Made by a program: the position numbers and the translations under genes
From: Cyclobacteriaceae bacterium
GTDB lineage: Bacteria > Bacteroidota > Bacteroidia > Cytophagales > Cyclobacteriaceae
Length of the DNA stretch: 64,000 nucleotides
Direction of reading: 5' to 3'
NCBI GenBank assembly: GCA_028285445.1
Contig: JANQPQ010000043.1
Span: 124,001 to 188,000, forward strand
Shown here: piece by piece, positions 8,664 to 16,245 of the stretch
How the letters are laid out: each line of letters begins with the position of its first letter
Numbering within the stretch: position 1 is the stretch's first letter
Notes under the pieces: generated by a model
What the model was told of the DNA's origin: nothing
Seen by the model: the letters and a program-made list of their open reading frames with translations, nothing else
Database searches by the model: none

Positions 8664-10025
8664 ATGATCAAGCAAAAACTACTACCCCTGCTACTAATCG
8701 CAGTTATCTTTTCATGCACCTCAAATGAAAAAAGCGAGGAAACTTCAACAACGGAAACTCAGCCGGCCCAGGCATCATCCAATGAGCCTCCTGAGGTGCT
8801 GAAACAATACGGCGATGAGATGTCTACATTGACAGGACACCCAGCAATAGCTTCTGCTTTCGAAACCATTGAAGCTATCGACGAACAAACGGTAAAGGAC
8901 ATGATCTACCTTACTGAAATCCCTGCACCTCCATTCCAAGAAGAAGAGAGAGCGAAAGCTTTCAGGAAGATGTTGGAGGATGCTGGTGCTGATGAAGCCT
9001 GGATTGATGAGGAGGGTAACGTGTTGGCAAAAATGGCCGGCACTGAAGGCAGCAAAACAGTAGCCCTGGATGCTCATATTGATACAGTCTTTCCCATGGA
9101 GACAGATGTGACGGTGAGATTTAGCGGAGATACTTTACGTGCTCCCGGTATAGCAGATGACACCCGTGGATTGAGTATGATCATTGCCGTGCTTAAAGCC
9201 ATTAAGGCAGCTGGTATTCAAACCAAAGCCAACTTGCTGTTTGTTGGAACGGTTGGCGAAGAAGGTCCCGGCGACCTTCGCGGTGTAAAATATCTGTTTG
9301 AAAAATCTTCGGAAAAAATTGACTCCTGGATTTCTATTGATGGCGGTTCAATCGGTAGAGTAAATAACAAGGGCCTGGGTTCTAAGCGATACCGCGTAAC
9401 ATTCAAAGGCCGCGGAGGGCACTCATGGGGTGCCTTTGGCATTGGAAACCCCCACCATGCCTTAGGAAAAGCTATTGACATTTTTAGCATAGCTGCTGCC
9501 GAATACACTAAAGAAGGTCCTAAGACCAGCTTCAATGTGGGTATAATCAGTGGCGGCACCAGTATAAACTCTATCCCATTTGAATCTTCTATGGATGTAG
9601 ACATGAGATCAGTAAGCGTGGAGAGGTTGGGAGAGATAGAAAACATCTTCAAAGAGAGTATGCAAAAAGCTCTCGAAGAATACAATGCTAGCGGCATTCG
9701 CGATTCGGTTGTTTTGGAGCTTACGAAAATAGGTGATAGACCCTCTGGAGAATTAGCAGATGACATCCCTCTCGTCCAGCGGGCCATGGCCGCCACGGAG
9801 CATTTTGGTGTAGAGCCCAGGCTGACCCGTGGTTCTACAAATTCCAATACCCCCATTGCCCTGGGCATTCCAGCAGTTACTATTGGTCGTGGTGGAGATG
9901 GCGGTGGAGCTCACTCACTACATGAGTGGTGGATTAACGACAATGGTGCCGACGCCATCAAGTTGGCACTGCTAACTTTCGTTGCTGAGGCTGGCCTGGA
10001 GGCCGAGACTGTTATCTCACGATGA
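8664..10025 (+). CDS. secreted M20-family metallopeptidase (lipoprotein)
   Basis: 453 residues. The N-terminus is a lipoprotein signal with a lipobox-like LIAVIFSCTS, followed by a Ser/Thr/Glu-rich linker. The catalytic domain shows the M20 zinc ligands: DAHIDTVF (H and D), GIADDTRG (bridging D), GTVGEEGPGD (catalytic E pair), ISIDGG (D), and GGGGAHSLHEWW-like GGGAHSLHEWW near the C-terminus (H). A lid domain lies between them (GRGGHSWGAFG). Family members cleave short peptides or acyl amino acids with two zinc ions; peptidase T-like and DapE-like proteins are the nearest in feel. Being a lipoprotein it should act in the periplasm or on the outer membrane. It overlaps the next gene by four bases. 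Confidence 0.92.
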   Translation: MIKQKLLPLLLIAVIFSCTSNEKSEETSTTETQPAQASSNEPPEVLKQYGDEMSTLTGHPAIASAFETIEAIDEQTVKDMIYLTEIPAPPFQEEERAKAFRKMLEDAGADEAWIDEEGNVLAKMAGTEGSKTVALDAHIDTVFPMETDVTVRFSGDTLRAPGIADDTRGLSMIIAVLKAIKAAGIQTKANLLFVGTVGEEGPGDLRGVKYLFEKSSEKIDSWISIDGGSIGRVNNKGLGSKRYRVTFKGRGGHSWGAFGIGNPHHALGKAIDIFSIAAAEYTKEGPKTSFNVGIISGGTSINSIPFESSMDVDMRSVSVERLGEIENIFKESMQKALEEYNASGIRDSVVLELTKIGDRPSGELADDIPLVQRAMAATEHFGVEPRLTRGSTNSNTPIALGIPAVTIGRGGDGGGAHSLHEWWINDNGADAIKLALLTFVAEAGLEAETVISR

Positions 10026-11077
10026 TCAGGGCTACTATTATTGTCTTCCTCTTCGGGTTGTTTGCCTGTGCGGGCAAACAGGAGCAAACTGATACCGACC
10101 CTGTAGAGCCTAAGAAGATATCCGCAACTATTAGCACGTTTCCAATCACAGCCAATGTGCGGGCCATTACTGCCACTGATGAAAATACTCTTTGGTATGC
10201 CGGCTCAGATGGTCAGTTTGGTTATACCACTGATGCGGGCCAAAGCTGGAATATCGATAGTATTAAGCACGAGGGACGATCCCCGGAGTTTCGATCGATC
10301 GTGGTTACTGCCGAAGCGGTGATGATTCTTTCGGTGGCCTCGCCTGCATTGCTCTATCGTTCAACCGATCAGGGCCAAAGTTGGGAGATCACCTACCAGG
10401 AAGATGATACTTCAGCCTTTTACAATGCCATGGCTTTCTGGGATGATAATGATGGCATTGCGGTAGGCGACCCTATTGAAGGTTGCCTCTCGGTGATCCG
10501 TACTCACGATGGCGGCCTCAATTGGACTAAGCTTAGCTGTGAGCAGTTGCCTACTACGGCTGATGGCGAGGCAGGCTTCGCTGCCAGCAACACCAACATT
10601 TCACTTTCAGGCGACAACGTATGGCTGGTAAGTGGCGGTGCCAAAGCGCGGGTGTTCCACAGCCCCGATCGTGGCGAAAGTTGGCAGGTATATGAGACGC
10701 CTATTATTCAGGGAGGCCAGATGACTGGTATTTTCACCTCTGCTTTCTGGGACGAAAACAAGGGAGTAATATTCGGCGGTGACTGGAATGCCAAGGAGCA
10801 GAATACAAAAAATAAAGCTACCAGCACTGACGGTGGCAAAACCTGGCAACTGGTTAGCGATGGCGCCGGCCCTGGCTACCGTTCTTGTGTGCAGTATATT
10901 CCAGGAAGTAACGGAGAAGAAATGCTGGCTATCGGTTCCCCCGGTATTTCCTACTCAGCCGACAGCGGAGCTAGCTGGTCTCATGTTAGCGACTCCAGCT
11001 TTTATACTGTTCGAATTCCAGCACCTGGTACCGCCTGGCTGGCAGGCGCAGGGAAGATTGGCAGGATGGAGTGGTAG
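10022..11077 (+). CDS. Asp-box (BNR/YCF48-type) beta-propeller lipoprotein
   Basis: 351 residues, beginning with a lipoprotein signal (FLFGLFACAGKQ). Six Asp-box motifs of the form S/T-x-D-x-G-x-x-W recur at regular spacing: TTDAGQSW, STDQGQSW, THDGGLNW, SPDRGESW, STDGGKTW and SADSGASW. This spacing predicts a six- or seven-bladed propeller of the sialidase/YCF48 type. The catalytic residues of true sialidases are not evident, so a binding or assembly role is as likely as hydrolysis. ATG overlaps the stop of the M20 peptidase gene (ATGA), so the two are almost certainly co-translated. Confidence 0.88.
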   Translation: MIRATIIVFLFGLFACAGKQEQTDTDPVEPKKISATISTFPITANVRAITATDENTLWYAGSDGQFGYTTDAGQSWNIDSIKHEGRSPEFRSIVVTAEAVMILSVASPALLYRSTDQGQSWEITYQEDDTSAFYNAMAFWDDNDGIAVGDPIEGCLSVIRTHDGGLNWTKLSCEQLPTTADGEAGFAASNTNISLSGDNVWLVSGGAKARVFHSPDRGESWQVYETPIIQGGQMTGIFTSAFWDENKGVIFGGDWNAKEQNTKNKATSTDGGKTWQLVSDGAGPGYRSCVQYIPGSNGEEMLAIGSPGISYSADSGASWSHVSDSSFYTVRIPAPGTAWLAGAGKIGRMEW

Positions 11078-11091
11078 TAGCCTTACTTTAT

Positions 11092-11123
11092 TCCAATGTC
11101 ATCCTGAGCTTGTCGAAGGATCT
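11092..11123. repeat. dispersed intergenic repeat of the CATCCTGAGC...GAAGGAT type
   Basis: Just after the propeller gene lies a sequence containing GTCATCCTGAGC, TTGTCGAAGGA and a short imperfect palindrome (ATCCT...AGGAT). The same motif, translated as CHPELVEGS, turns up between genes in many unrelated bacterial genomes, from general knowledge. Only one copy is in this window. Confidence 0.5.
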
Positions 11124-11303
11124 TGTTGATTAATCGTGACTACTTCCCCTGCAAGATGCAAACCACAAACCTCCACCACACAAGTATCTGAAAGCACCAA
11201 AGACACCTGGCGATGGAGGTAGGTATGCGTGGATGGTAAAGATAGTCAATGTTACGATATATCATAACCTCTGCTACTCTTTTATTGTTGACCTTGGGAG
11301 GGT

Positions 11304-11516
11304 ATGACCGACAAGGAGTTTCTCAAGAAAGTGGGTGCCAGGATCGCAGCTAAGCGCAAAGAAAAGAGCCTCAGTCAACTTGATGTTTGCGCTAAACTTA
11401 AAATGGACAAGACCTATTTATCTGCAATTGAGAACGGTCATCAGAATCCGACTTTGGTTACTCTCAAGGCAATTGCTGATGCGCTCTCGGTTGAGGTGAA
11501 GGAGCTAGTTCAGTGA
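11304..11516 (+). CDS. small XRE-family helix-turn-helix regulator
   Basis: 70 residues, essentially one HTH_3 domain: IAAKRKEKSLSQLDVCAKL is followed by the recognition helix region MDKTYLSAIENGHQNPTL. The ATG is preceded by a good purine-rich ribosome binding site (GGGAGG, 5 bases upstream), unusual in this window. No effector domain is present. Such single-domain regulators often control neighbouring accessory genes or belong to restriction or toxin-antitoxin loci, but no such partner is seen here. It marks the start of an AT-richer stretch. Confidence 0.9.
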   Translation: MTDKEFLKKVGARIAAKRKEKSLSQLDVCAKLKMDKTYLSAIENGHQNPTLVTLKAIADALSVEVKELVQ

Positions 11517-11709
11517 TTCCAGATTTCTTGGGGATTAGAAATTCCTCAAGTTCTAGAGGCATGGATACGAATCACCACTAGCAATTAGGAAGAGGGTAGT
11601 GGGGTCATGTATTAAGGTATCGCAAATGTATGAGATCTAACTAGTTACACGAATTAGAAACTTTAAGACTTGCCTGGAGGGCGTTATGAACCCTGCGGCC
11701 AATGGATAG

Positions 11710-12003
11710 TTATTCTGTTGAGTCTACTTGTGATTTAGCTTTTTTATAGTTGATTCTAGTCATTATTAAAAATGATATGCATCCAGCAATCATGACCAAA
11801 AGAAATATCAAATTAAGAAATGGAACAGTCTTGTTCTCGCCAACTAGACTCAGAACATTGCCTAAGATAGCTCCTGCTATTGCAAGACAAATTTCAAAGA
11901 AAATACGGAAGGTATTGCTGGTTTCAAGATAGTCTTCTCTTACTAGGTTGATTTTAATTTCATCTGGACCTTCAACTTCGGTCTTAACATTAAGCTTAGC
12001 CAT
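11710..12003 (-). CDS. small membrane protein, unknown function
   Basis: 97 residues with a polar N-terminus of about 35 residues, two hydrophobic helices (about 36-55 and 62-80) and a lysine-rich tail. The ATG has a strong upstream GGAGAGGAGG ribosome binding site lying inside the end of the preceding gene, and the two reading frames overlap by 8 bases. The DNA is AT-richer than the flanks. I recognise no family. Co-translation with the 128-residue protein suggests a common job, perhaps membrane delivery of that protein's activity, which is inference only. Confidence 0.65.
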   Translation of the reverse strand: MAKLNVKTEVEGPDEIKINLVREDYLETSNTFRIFFEICLAIAGAILGNVLSLVGENKTVPFLNLIFLLVMIAGCISFLIMTRINYKKAKSQVDSTE

Positions 12004-12382
12004 TGACTACCTCCTCTCCTAAATAAAAGGTGAAGTCAAATTGCTTCATTTCCGAATTGCTAAAATCTCGGACATGATAATACATGTATAATTTCCGATG
12101 CTTTAAGATACCAAGCTCCCAAATGTCACTACTATAAGTCCCAAGCACGTTATTGAAATTGATAAAGATCACTTCCATCTTCGTGTCACCCAGAACATTA
12201 AACTTTCTGGCCGGCTTACTTTTGTTTTTATCATCATTTTCAAAACTAAAAATGAATTCTAGTATTGATTCATTAGCATCACCGGCAAGATATAATGTGG
12301 TAGGGTTGCTAGCATCTACTAGAAGTGAATTACTATAAAATAGGTCTAGGTCCCCGTTTTTGACTTCTACATTTCCGTTCAT
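11996..12382 (-). CDS. small soluble protein, unknown function (weak resemblance to DUF6864-type proteins)
   Basis: 128 residues, no signal peptide or membrane segment, rich in alternating hydrophobic residues that suggest a beta fold (ILEFIFSFEND, MEVIFINFNN). The middle part, with an FNVLGDTKMEVIFINFNNVL segment, reminds me of the small DUF6864 proteins, but I cannot confirm this. It overlaps the downstream small membrane gene by 8 bases. Low GC and unfamiliar composition suggest that this pair was acquired separately from its neighbours. Confidence 0.6.
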   Translation of the reverse strand: MNGNVEVKNGDLDLFYSNSLLVDASNPTTLYLAGDANESILEFIFSFENDDKNKSKPARKFNVLGDTKMEVIFINFNNVLGTYSSDIWELGILKHRKLYMYYHVRDFSNSEMKQFDFTFYLGEEVVNG

Positions 12383-12514
12383 TTCAGCTTCTTTATATGC
12401 TCATAACGACTCCAAATTTTGTTTGCTACGATATCCCTATCAGTCATCCATCGTACTCGTTAATGCTGGTATCTACACCGATTTAGTGCCATGTCTACTG
12501 CCACAACACAAAAA

Positions 12515-12544
12515 AAGCCACAGCGATCGCAATCACTGTGGCTT
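12515..12544 (-). terminator. intrinsic terminator for leftward transcription
   Basis: A 9-base perfect stem (12515-12523 with 12536-12544) around a 12-base loop. On the minus strand it is followed by a run of seven T residues. It would stop a leftward transcript coming from the gene-free region or from the gene ending at 13084. It thus also hints that something may be transcribed leftward across 12545-13083. Confidence 0.7.
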
Positions 12545-13083
12545 GTCGTAATTAAATATAAGCAATTTCTGGGAAGATGAAGTTTCTATTCTCCAGAACA
12601 GTCCACCGAAGGCAGTCGGCCTCCTAGTTTGTTTTGTTCATTTTTTCCAATTGATGAAAAAACGAACCAAAAAAATCTCTGGCTCTGCAAGGTTTTCCGA
12701 GAGACCACTTTGTCATCTGCTATTGCATCTCACCAAGGACTTGCGCACCCACTTAGTTATCTACCACTTCAGTGGCACAACTGTCCAGAGCCAAGTGTCT
12801 TGTCAGCAGCTAATTTGCGGTTAATTAAATTTTGTGAGTTTCAGACAGCTGCCGTGGCCAAATTGTCGCACAGGTGATACTTATAGGGTATCGAATTCAG
12901 TTTACACAACAAGCGGCATTGTTTTCGGCTTTGGGTCAGTGGGGGTTGTGGGGCTGGAAAACCCGCCGCGGTTGTGTGAACGGGGCCCAGCGGCCCTGGA
13001 GCGAAAATGCGGGGTGGATATTCGTGATTACGACTCTTCTGGAGACTAATACCGGCCTACAAAGCCTTTCCCCCATATCAATC
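12545..13083. other. 539-base stretch without a convincing gene
   Basis: Together with 12383-12514 this is the longest gene-free region of the window. Short open frames exist in several frames but none has a recognisable domain or start context. The right third (about 12925-13020) is markedly G-rich and GC-rich on the plus strand, with small hairpins such as 12983-12987 with 12992-12996; the left part is AT-rich. I compared it by eye with tmRNA, RNase P, SRP and tRNA hallmarks and found none. It may be a decayed gene or repeat, or an unrecognised structured RNA ending at the leftward terminator. Confidence 0.5.
12842..12862 (+). repeat. short diverged repeat, copy 1
   Basis: A 21-base segment matching 14792-14812 in the same orientation with 18 identities; all three differences are transitions. 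Both copies lie outside genes. Only suggestive of a dispersed repeat family. Confidence 0.3.
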
Positions 13084-13881
13084 TTATTCTATTATCCCTT
13101 GCATACCCGCCAATAATTTCCACGCTGCTCCTTCTTTCTTCCAAATATGAATCATGCGGAAAGTTTGCAAGGAAGGCTGACCGGAAACAGTGGTCGACAA
13201 AGAAATAGTGTAGTAGGCGGCCGCGACCTCACCGGACGAAAAGACCTTAATCGGGCTCAGCTGATACTCCTCTATTTGGGCATCTTTGAAAGCTTTCGAT
13301 ACCAGCTCTGTCATTTCGCCTACTGAACCCAAAGCTGATTCCTTTATCCAGGGCCAATCGGAGAAATCATTGTGCAGCAGATCCTTGTAGGCCGGCATAT
13401 CCAGGGCCTTCAGTTTCTCCCAGTAATTCATCTCGGCTGCGGTAATTGTCGCTTCTATGGATGCAGGAGATTCCTTAGAGGCTTCATCTTTGGTAAAACG
13501 GGTAGTGCTTTTGGCGATAATTAGCCAGCTTCCTCGAACTTCGGCAAGGGTTAGGTAGTCAATGAAATAGAATGTGTCAAAGTCTGAGCGTGTTTTGGCA
13601 CTGGCAATATTGTTAGACACATCAATACTCAAAATTGTGTTCTTTCTATTTAACTTACCATGGTTCTCCAGCACAAGCTGGTGGAACTGGCTTTGGGTAT
13701 AATACTGAAGGTCGCGATTTTCATCTACATAATAAATCTTGCAATCGGGGTGGAAGCCCTTTTTCAGCAAATCGATGTTAGCCTTTTCTGTTCCTTCAAA
13801 ATAATAATCGATAGCCATCTCCGGAGTAGATGCCCCTTGTTGATTCATAAGTCCGATCATAAGTAGCACTAAGAGTTTCAT
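13084..13881 (-). CDS. secreted protein with two NTF2/SnoaL-like domains
   Basis: 265 residues from the chosen ATG, which begins a signal peptide (MKLLVLLMIGLMNQQGAS); a start seven codons upstream is possible. Residues about 20-135 resemble a lumazine-binding or NTF2-like domain (MAIDYYFEGTEKANIDLL at its start, SWLIIAKSTTRF at its end). Residues about 145-265 look like a second, DUF4440/SnoaL-like domain (MNYWEKLKALDMPAYKDLLH; ending MIHIWKKEGAAWKLLAG). NTF2 folds bind small hydrophobic ligands or act as association domains, so a reaction cannot be assigned. It is divergent from the AraC gene at 13969. Confidence 0.75.
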   Translation of the reverse strand: MKLLVLLMIGLMNQQGASTPEMAIDYYFEGTEKANIDLLKKGFHPDCKIYYVDENRDLQYYTQSQFHQLVLENHGKLNRKNTILSIDVSNNIASAKTRSDFDTFYFIDYLTLAEVRGSWLIIAKSTTRFTKDEASKESPASIEATITAAEMNYWEKLKALDMPAYKDLLHNDFSDWPWIKESALGSVGEMTELVSKAFKDAQIEEYQLSPIKVFSSGEVAAAYYTISLSTTVSGQPSLQTFRMIHIWKKEGAAWKLLAGMQGIIE

Positions 13882-13968
13882 GATTATGTTTGTTCTGGCC
13901 AAAGATCAATGCAGTCGCAGGAATAAAATTGGATAAAACGGAATGGGCCTAAAATCGTAATTTGCTAT

Positions 13969-14757
13969 ATGGTAAAATGGCAGCCATCTCCCGATCTTGC
14001 GGATGTAGTTGAGTTCTACTGGGCCTTAACACTAAATGGTGAGGGTCCGCTGATACTTCCCGATACCACCACTAATGTGGTTTTCAATCTGGGGACCAGT
14101 CATGAACTGGTTAATGCCAGGACCAAAGGCCTCAACGGTACCATAATAGCTTGCCATCTTGTGGGGCCAAAAGGCTCTGGGGTTAGGGTGCAGAGTAAAG
14201 GCCGGGTAAATGTGTTGGGGGTTCGGTTTCGCCTGGGTGGATTTTCATCCTTTTCAAACATGCCACTATCTTCGGTCTTTGAGCAAACTGCGCTTGCGAA
14301 AGATATTTTTAAACATGAATTTGAACACAGAAAGCTGGAGGCTTCCGGGAAGCTTCCATTCTATTTCAAGGTTGAATTAATTGAGAAGTGGCTGCGAAGA
14401 AACAGGATTGGCAAAGGAGGTAAGCCGGCCGCCATCAGCGAAGTACGGTTGCTGGCAGAGGCCATTTGCAAGCAAAATGGCGGGGTGGCAATTCAACAAA
14501 TGACAAAAGATTCCAAGATGTCGACCAGGTGGATAAGAGATAGGTTTAAAGAAGCCGTCGGTCTTAGTCCAAAGCACTTCGCTCGTATTGTTCGTCTGAA
14601 CAAAGTAGCAAAGGGAATTTCAGATGAACGTTCTTTAACTCGCCTGGGCCTGGAGGCCAGCTACTATGATCAATCGCACTTTATCCGGGAGTTCAAAGAA
14701 TTTACCGGCCTGACGCCGAAGGAATATACAGGGAGTGGGTCGCTGTTGTTTGATTAG
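13969..14757 (+). CDS. AraC-family transcriptional regulator with DUF6597-type N-terminus
   Basis: 262 residues. The N-terminal part (about 1-130) is of the DUF6597 type often joined to AraC domains: a FYWALTLNGEGPLILPD segment, then LGVRFRLGGFSSF. The C-terminal ~100 residues hold the two AraC helix-turn-helices (TKDSKMSTRWIRDRFKEAVG and YYDQSHFIREFKEFTGLTPKEY). The N-terminus likely senses a small ligand or mediates dimerisation. It is divergent from the double-NTF2 protein with 87 bases between starts. A related AraC protein lies at 44552-45388. Confidence 0.92.
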   Translation: MVKWQPSPDLADVVEFYWALTLNGEGPLILPDTTTNVVFNLGTSHELVNARTKGLNGTIIACHLVGPKGSGVRVQSKGRVNVLGVRFRLGGFSSFSNMPLSSVFEQTALAKDIFKHEFEHRKLEASGKLPFYFKVELIEKWLRRNRIGKGGKPAAISEVRLLAEAICKQNGGVAIQQMTKDSKMSTRWIRDRFKEAVGLSPKHFARIVRLNKVAKGISDERSLTRLGLEASYYDQSHFIREFKEFTGLTPKEYTGSGSLLFD

Positions 14758-14791
14758 TGGAGAAATCAGTCCCCAGAACTTTTAGTGGCCT

Positions 14792-14812
14792 CAAACAGCT
14801 GCCATAGCCAAA
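14792..14812 (+). repeat. short diverged repeat, copy 2
   Basis: Partner of the 21-base segment at 12842-12862 (18 of 21 identical). It lies between the AraC gene and the convergent gene ending at 14868. Confidence 0.3.
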
Positions 14813-14867
14813 ACGTTGGGATATATTTTCAGAGAGCCTAGTCAGTTGATTACAAGCATCGCTGGCG

Positions 14868-16112
14868 CTAGAACCCCGCATTAAAACTTAATTCCCCCCC
14901 ATCATTTACTTCAAGGGAGAGAATCTCACCAGCACCAAGGAATGCGAAACGGAAACCGGCAATTTTTCCTAAGGAATCATTATAAGGAACTTGTTTCACT
15001 TCTTCATCATTGAGGAATACTGTCAGCGTTTGATTGCGATTGGAGAGCCGTAAGTGCTGGGGCCCGGTCATGTTGCTGCTAAAGGCTGAAAGGTCGTTTT
15101 CCTTTCCACTAAAATATTGATCGCTAACCATAAGGTTGTTGTTACTAATGCAGCCAGGTATTGAAACCGGAACGATGATGGCACTCTTTGTGCAAAGCAC
15201 CAGCAATCGTAAGCTCTTGCAAACGGATGGACCCGATGCCAGTGTATTGCGAAAGGTGGTGGTAAGTTGAAAGTTATCGGCATCTATTCCGGTTTCAGCA
15301 ACATAGTGGTATGTCAGGCTCGTTGGCTTAGATCGGTCAGCAATAATATTTACGATGGAATCTGAGACGGTAATTTTGCCATCAATAGCAACCTCTTCAG
15401 AAATGTAATTGGGTATTGAGTCCCCACCAATTGTTGCAATCCATCCATCGCTTTTCAGGAAAAGGTCATGTCCTTTGACAACCGTTTCATCCACAATAAG
15501 GCTGGCGCGATAATAGCCCGGCAGATAATAGATACCTGTGGCAGCCGTTTGTCCTGGACTTAGGCTGATCGTTTTCGTAGGATCCCAATATTGCTGTATC
15601 CTCATATCATCCGAGGAGATACCAGCCAGATCAAGGTCGAAAACCACTGAATTGGGGTAGGTAGTGGTTACCGGTCGCGATGTAAACACCACCTGGTCGC
15701 TAATATTGCCTGGAAGCTCTCCCGATTTGATAATAGTAAAACTAAGTACCAAACCGAAGGCCACCGTGGCAGCTGCAATCCACCCGGTTCTTCGGCTAAA
15801 CCTAAATCTTTTGGCAACGGGCTTGCCATTGCTGACAGCATTCATCAGTTCACGCCAATGTTCATAACCCACAAATACTGCCAGCGCATTGAGCGTGGTC
15901 ATGCTTGGGGAGTTATCGTATCGCACCTTGCCACAGATACGCTTCAGCGTGGTATGGCTTAGAGATACGCCGGTAGCTTCCAGAATCTGCCGGCAGGCAG
16001 ACATATATTCCTCGTTGGTCCAATCGCTACAGGGACCCCAACTCATTTTGGACTCCAGTTGGATCTTGAAAAAAGTGAGGTAACGCTCGTCAGCCGCTTG
16101 ACTCATAAACAT
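14868..16112 (-). CDS. membrane-anchored protein with cytoplasmic DNA-binding-like domain and large extracytoplasmic domain
   Basis: 414 residues (ATG at 16106 is an equally good start). Residues about 20-95 contain a conserved-looking block: SWGPCSDWTNEEYMSACR, then SLSHTTLKRICGKVRYDN and TLNALAVFVGYEHWRELM. The arrangement suggests a helical DNA-binding domain, as in phage- or XRE-like repressors, though it does not match a standard HTH that I can name. Basic residues (KRFRFSRRTGW) precede one transmembrane helix at about 110-128. About 285 residues follow outside, with beta-rich segments and a concanavalin-like ending (LRLSNRNQTLTVFLNDEEV, FRFAFLGAGEILSLEVNDG). It looks like a transmembrane one-component regulator. 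It is divergent from the secreted LamG-like protein at 16246, which may be its target. Confidence 0.8.
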   Translation of the reverse strand: MFMSQAADERYLTFFKIQLESKMSWGPCSDWTNEEYMSACRQILEATGVSLSHTTLKRICGKVRYDNSPSMTTLNALAVFVGYEHWRELMNAVSNGKPVAKRFRFSRRTGWIAAATVAFGLVLSFTIIKSGELPGNISDQVVFTSRPVTTTYPNSVVFDLDLAGISSDDMRIQQYWDPTKTISLSPGQTAATGIYYLPGYYRASLIVDETVVKGHDLFLKSDGWIATIGGDSIPNYISEEVAIDGKITVSDSIVNIIADRSKPTSLTYHYVAETGIDADNFQLTTTFRNTLASGPSVCKSLRLLVLCTKSAIIVPVSIPGCISNNNLMVSDQYFSGKENDLSAFSSNMTGPQHLRLSNRNQTLTVFLNDEEVKQVPYNDSLGKIAGFRFAFLGAGEILSLEVNDGGELSFNAGF

Positions 16113-16180
16113 GACGGTTAAAGTGCCCCGGAAATGGTTCAGAATCTAGCCTGAACACGATTGTATCCTTTTGTACGGGA

Positions 16181-16200
16181 TTTAGCCGGATGAGGCTAAA
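16181..16200. promoter_or_regulatory. inverted repeat in divergent promoter region
   Basis: A perfect 7-base inverted repeat (16181-16187 with 16194-16200) around six bases, located between the divergent starts at 16112 and 16246. It may be an operator for the membrane-anchored regulator; no T run follows, so it is unlikely to be a terminator. Confidence 0.35.
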
Positions 16201-16245
16201 CCATTTCCGTTCATTTCAGCGAGTTTAAAATTAACTATTTACAAA

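Noticed and set aside
9218..9868. 216-residue open frame on the minus strand
   Set aside because: It lies wholly inside the M20 peptidase gene, which shows all catalytic motifs. The antisense frame has no domain and its composition follows from the sense codons.
12545..13083. Possible tmRNA, RNase P or other housekeeping RNA
   Set aside because: None of the conserved core sequences of these RNAs could be found on either strand, so no RNA gene is called.
12629..13116. Overlapping plus-strand open frames in the gene-free region
   Set aside because: They overlap each other in different frames, have no recognisable domain, no start context and irregular composition. I treated the region as gene-free.
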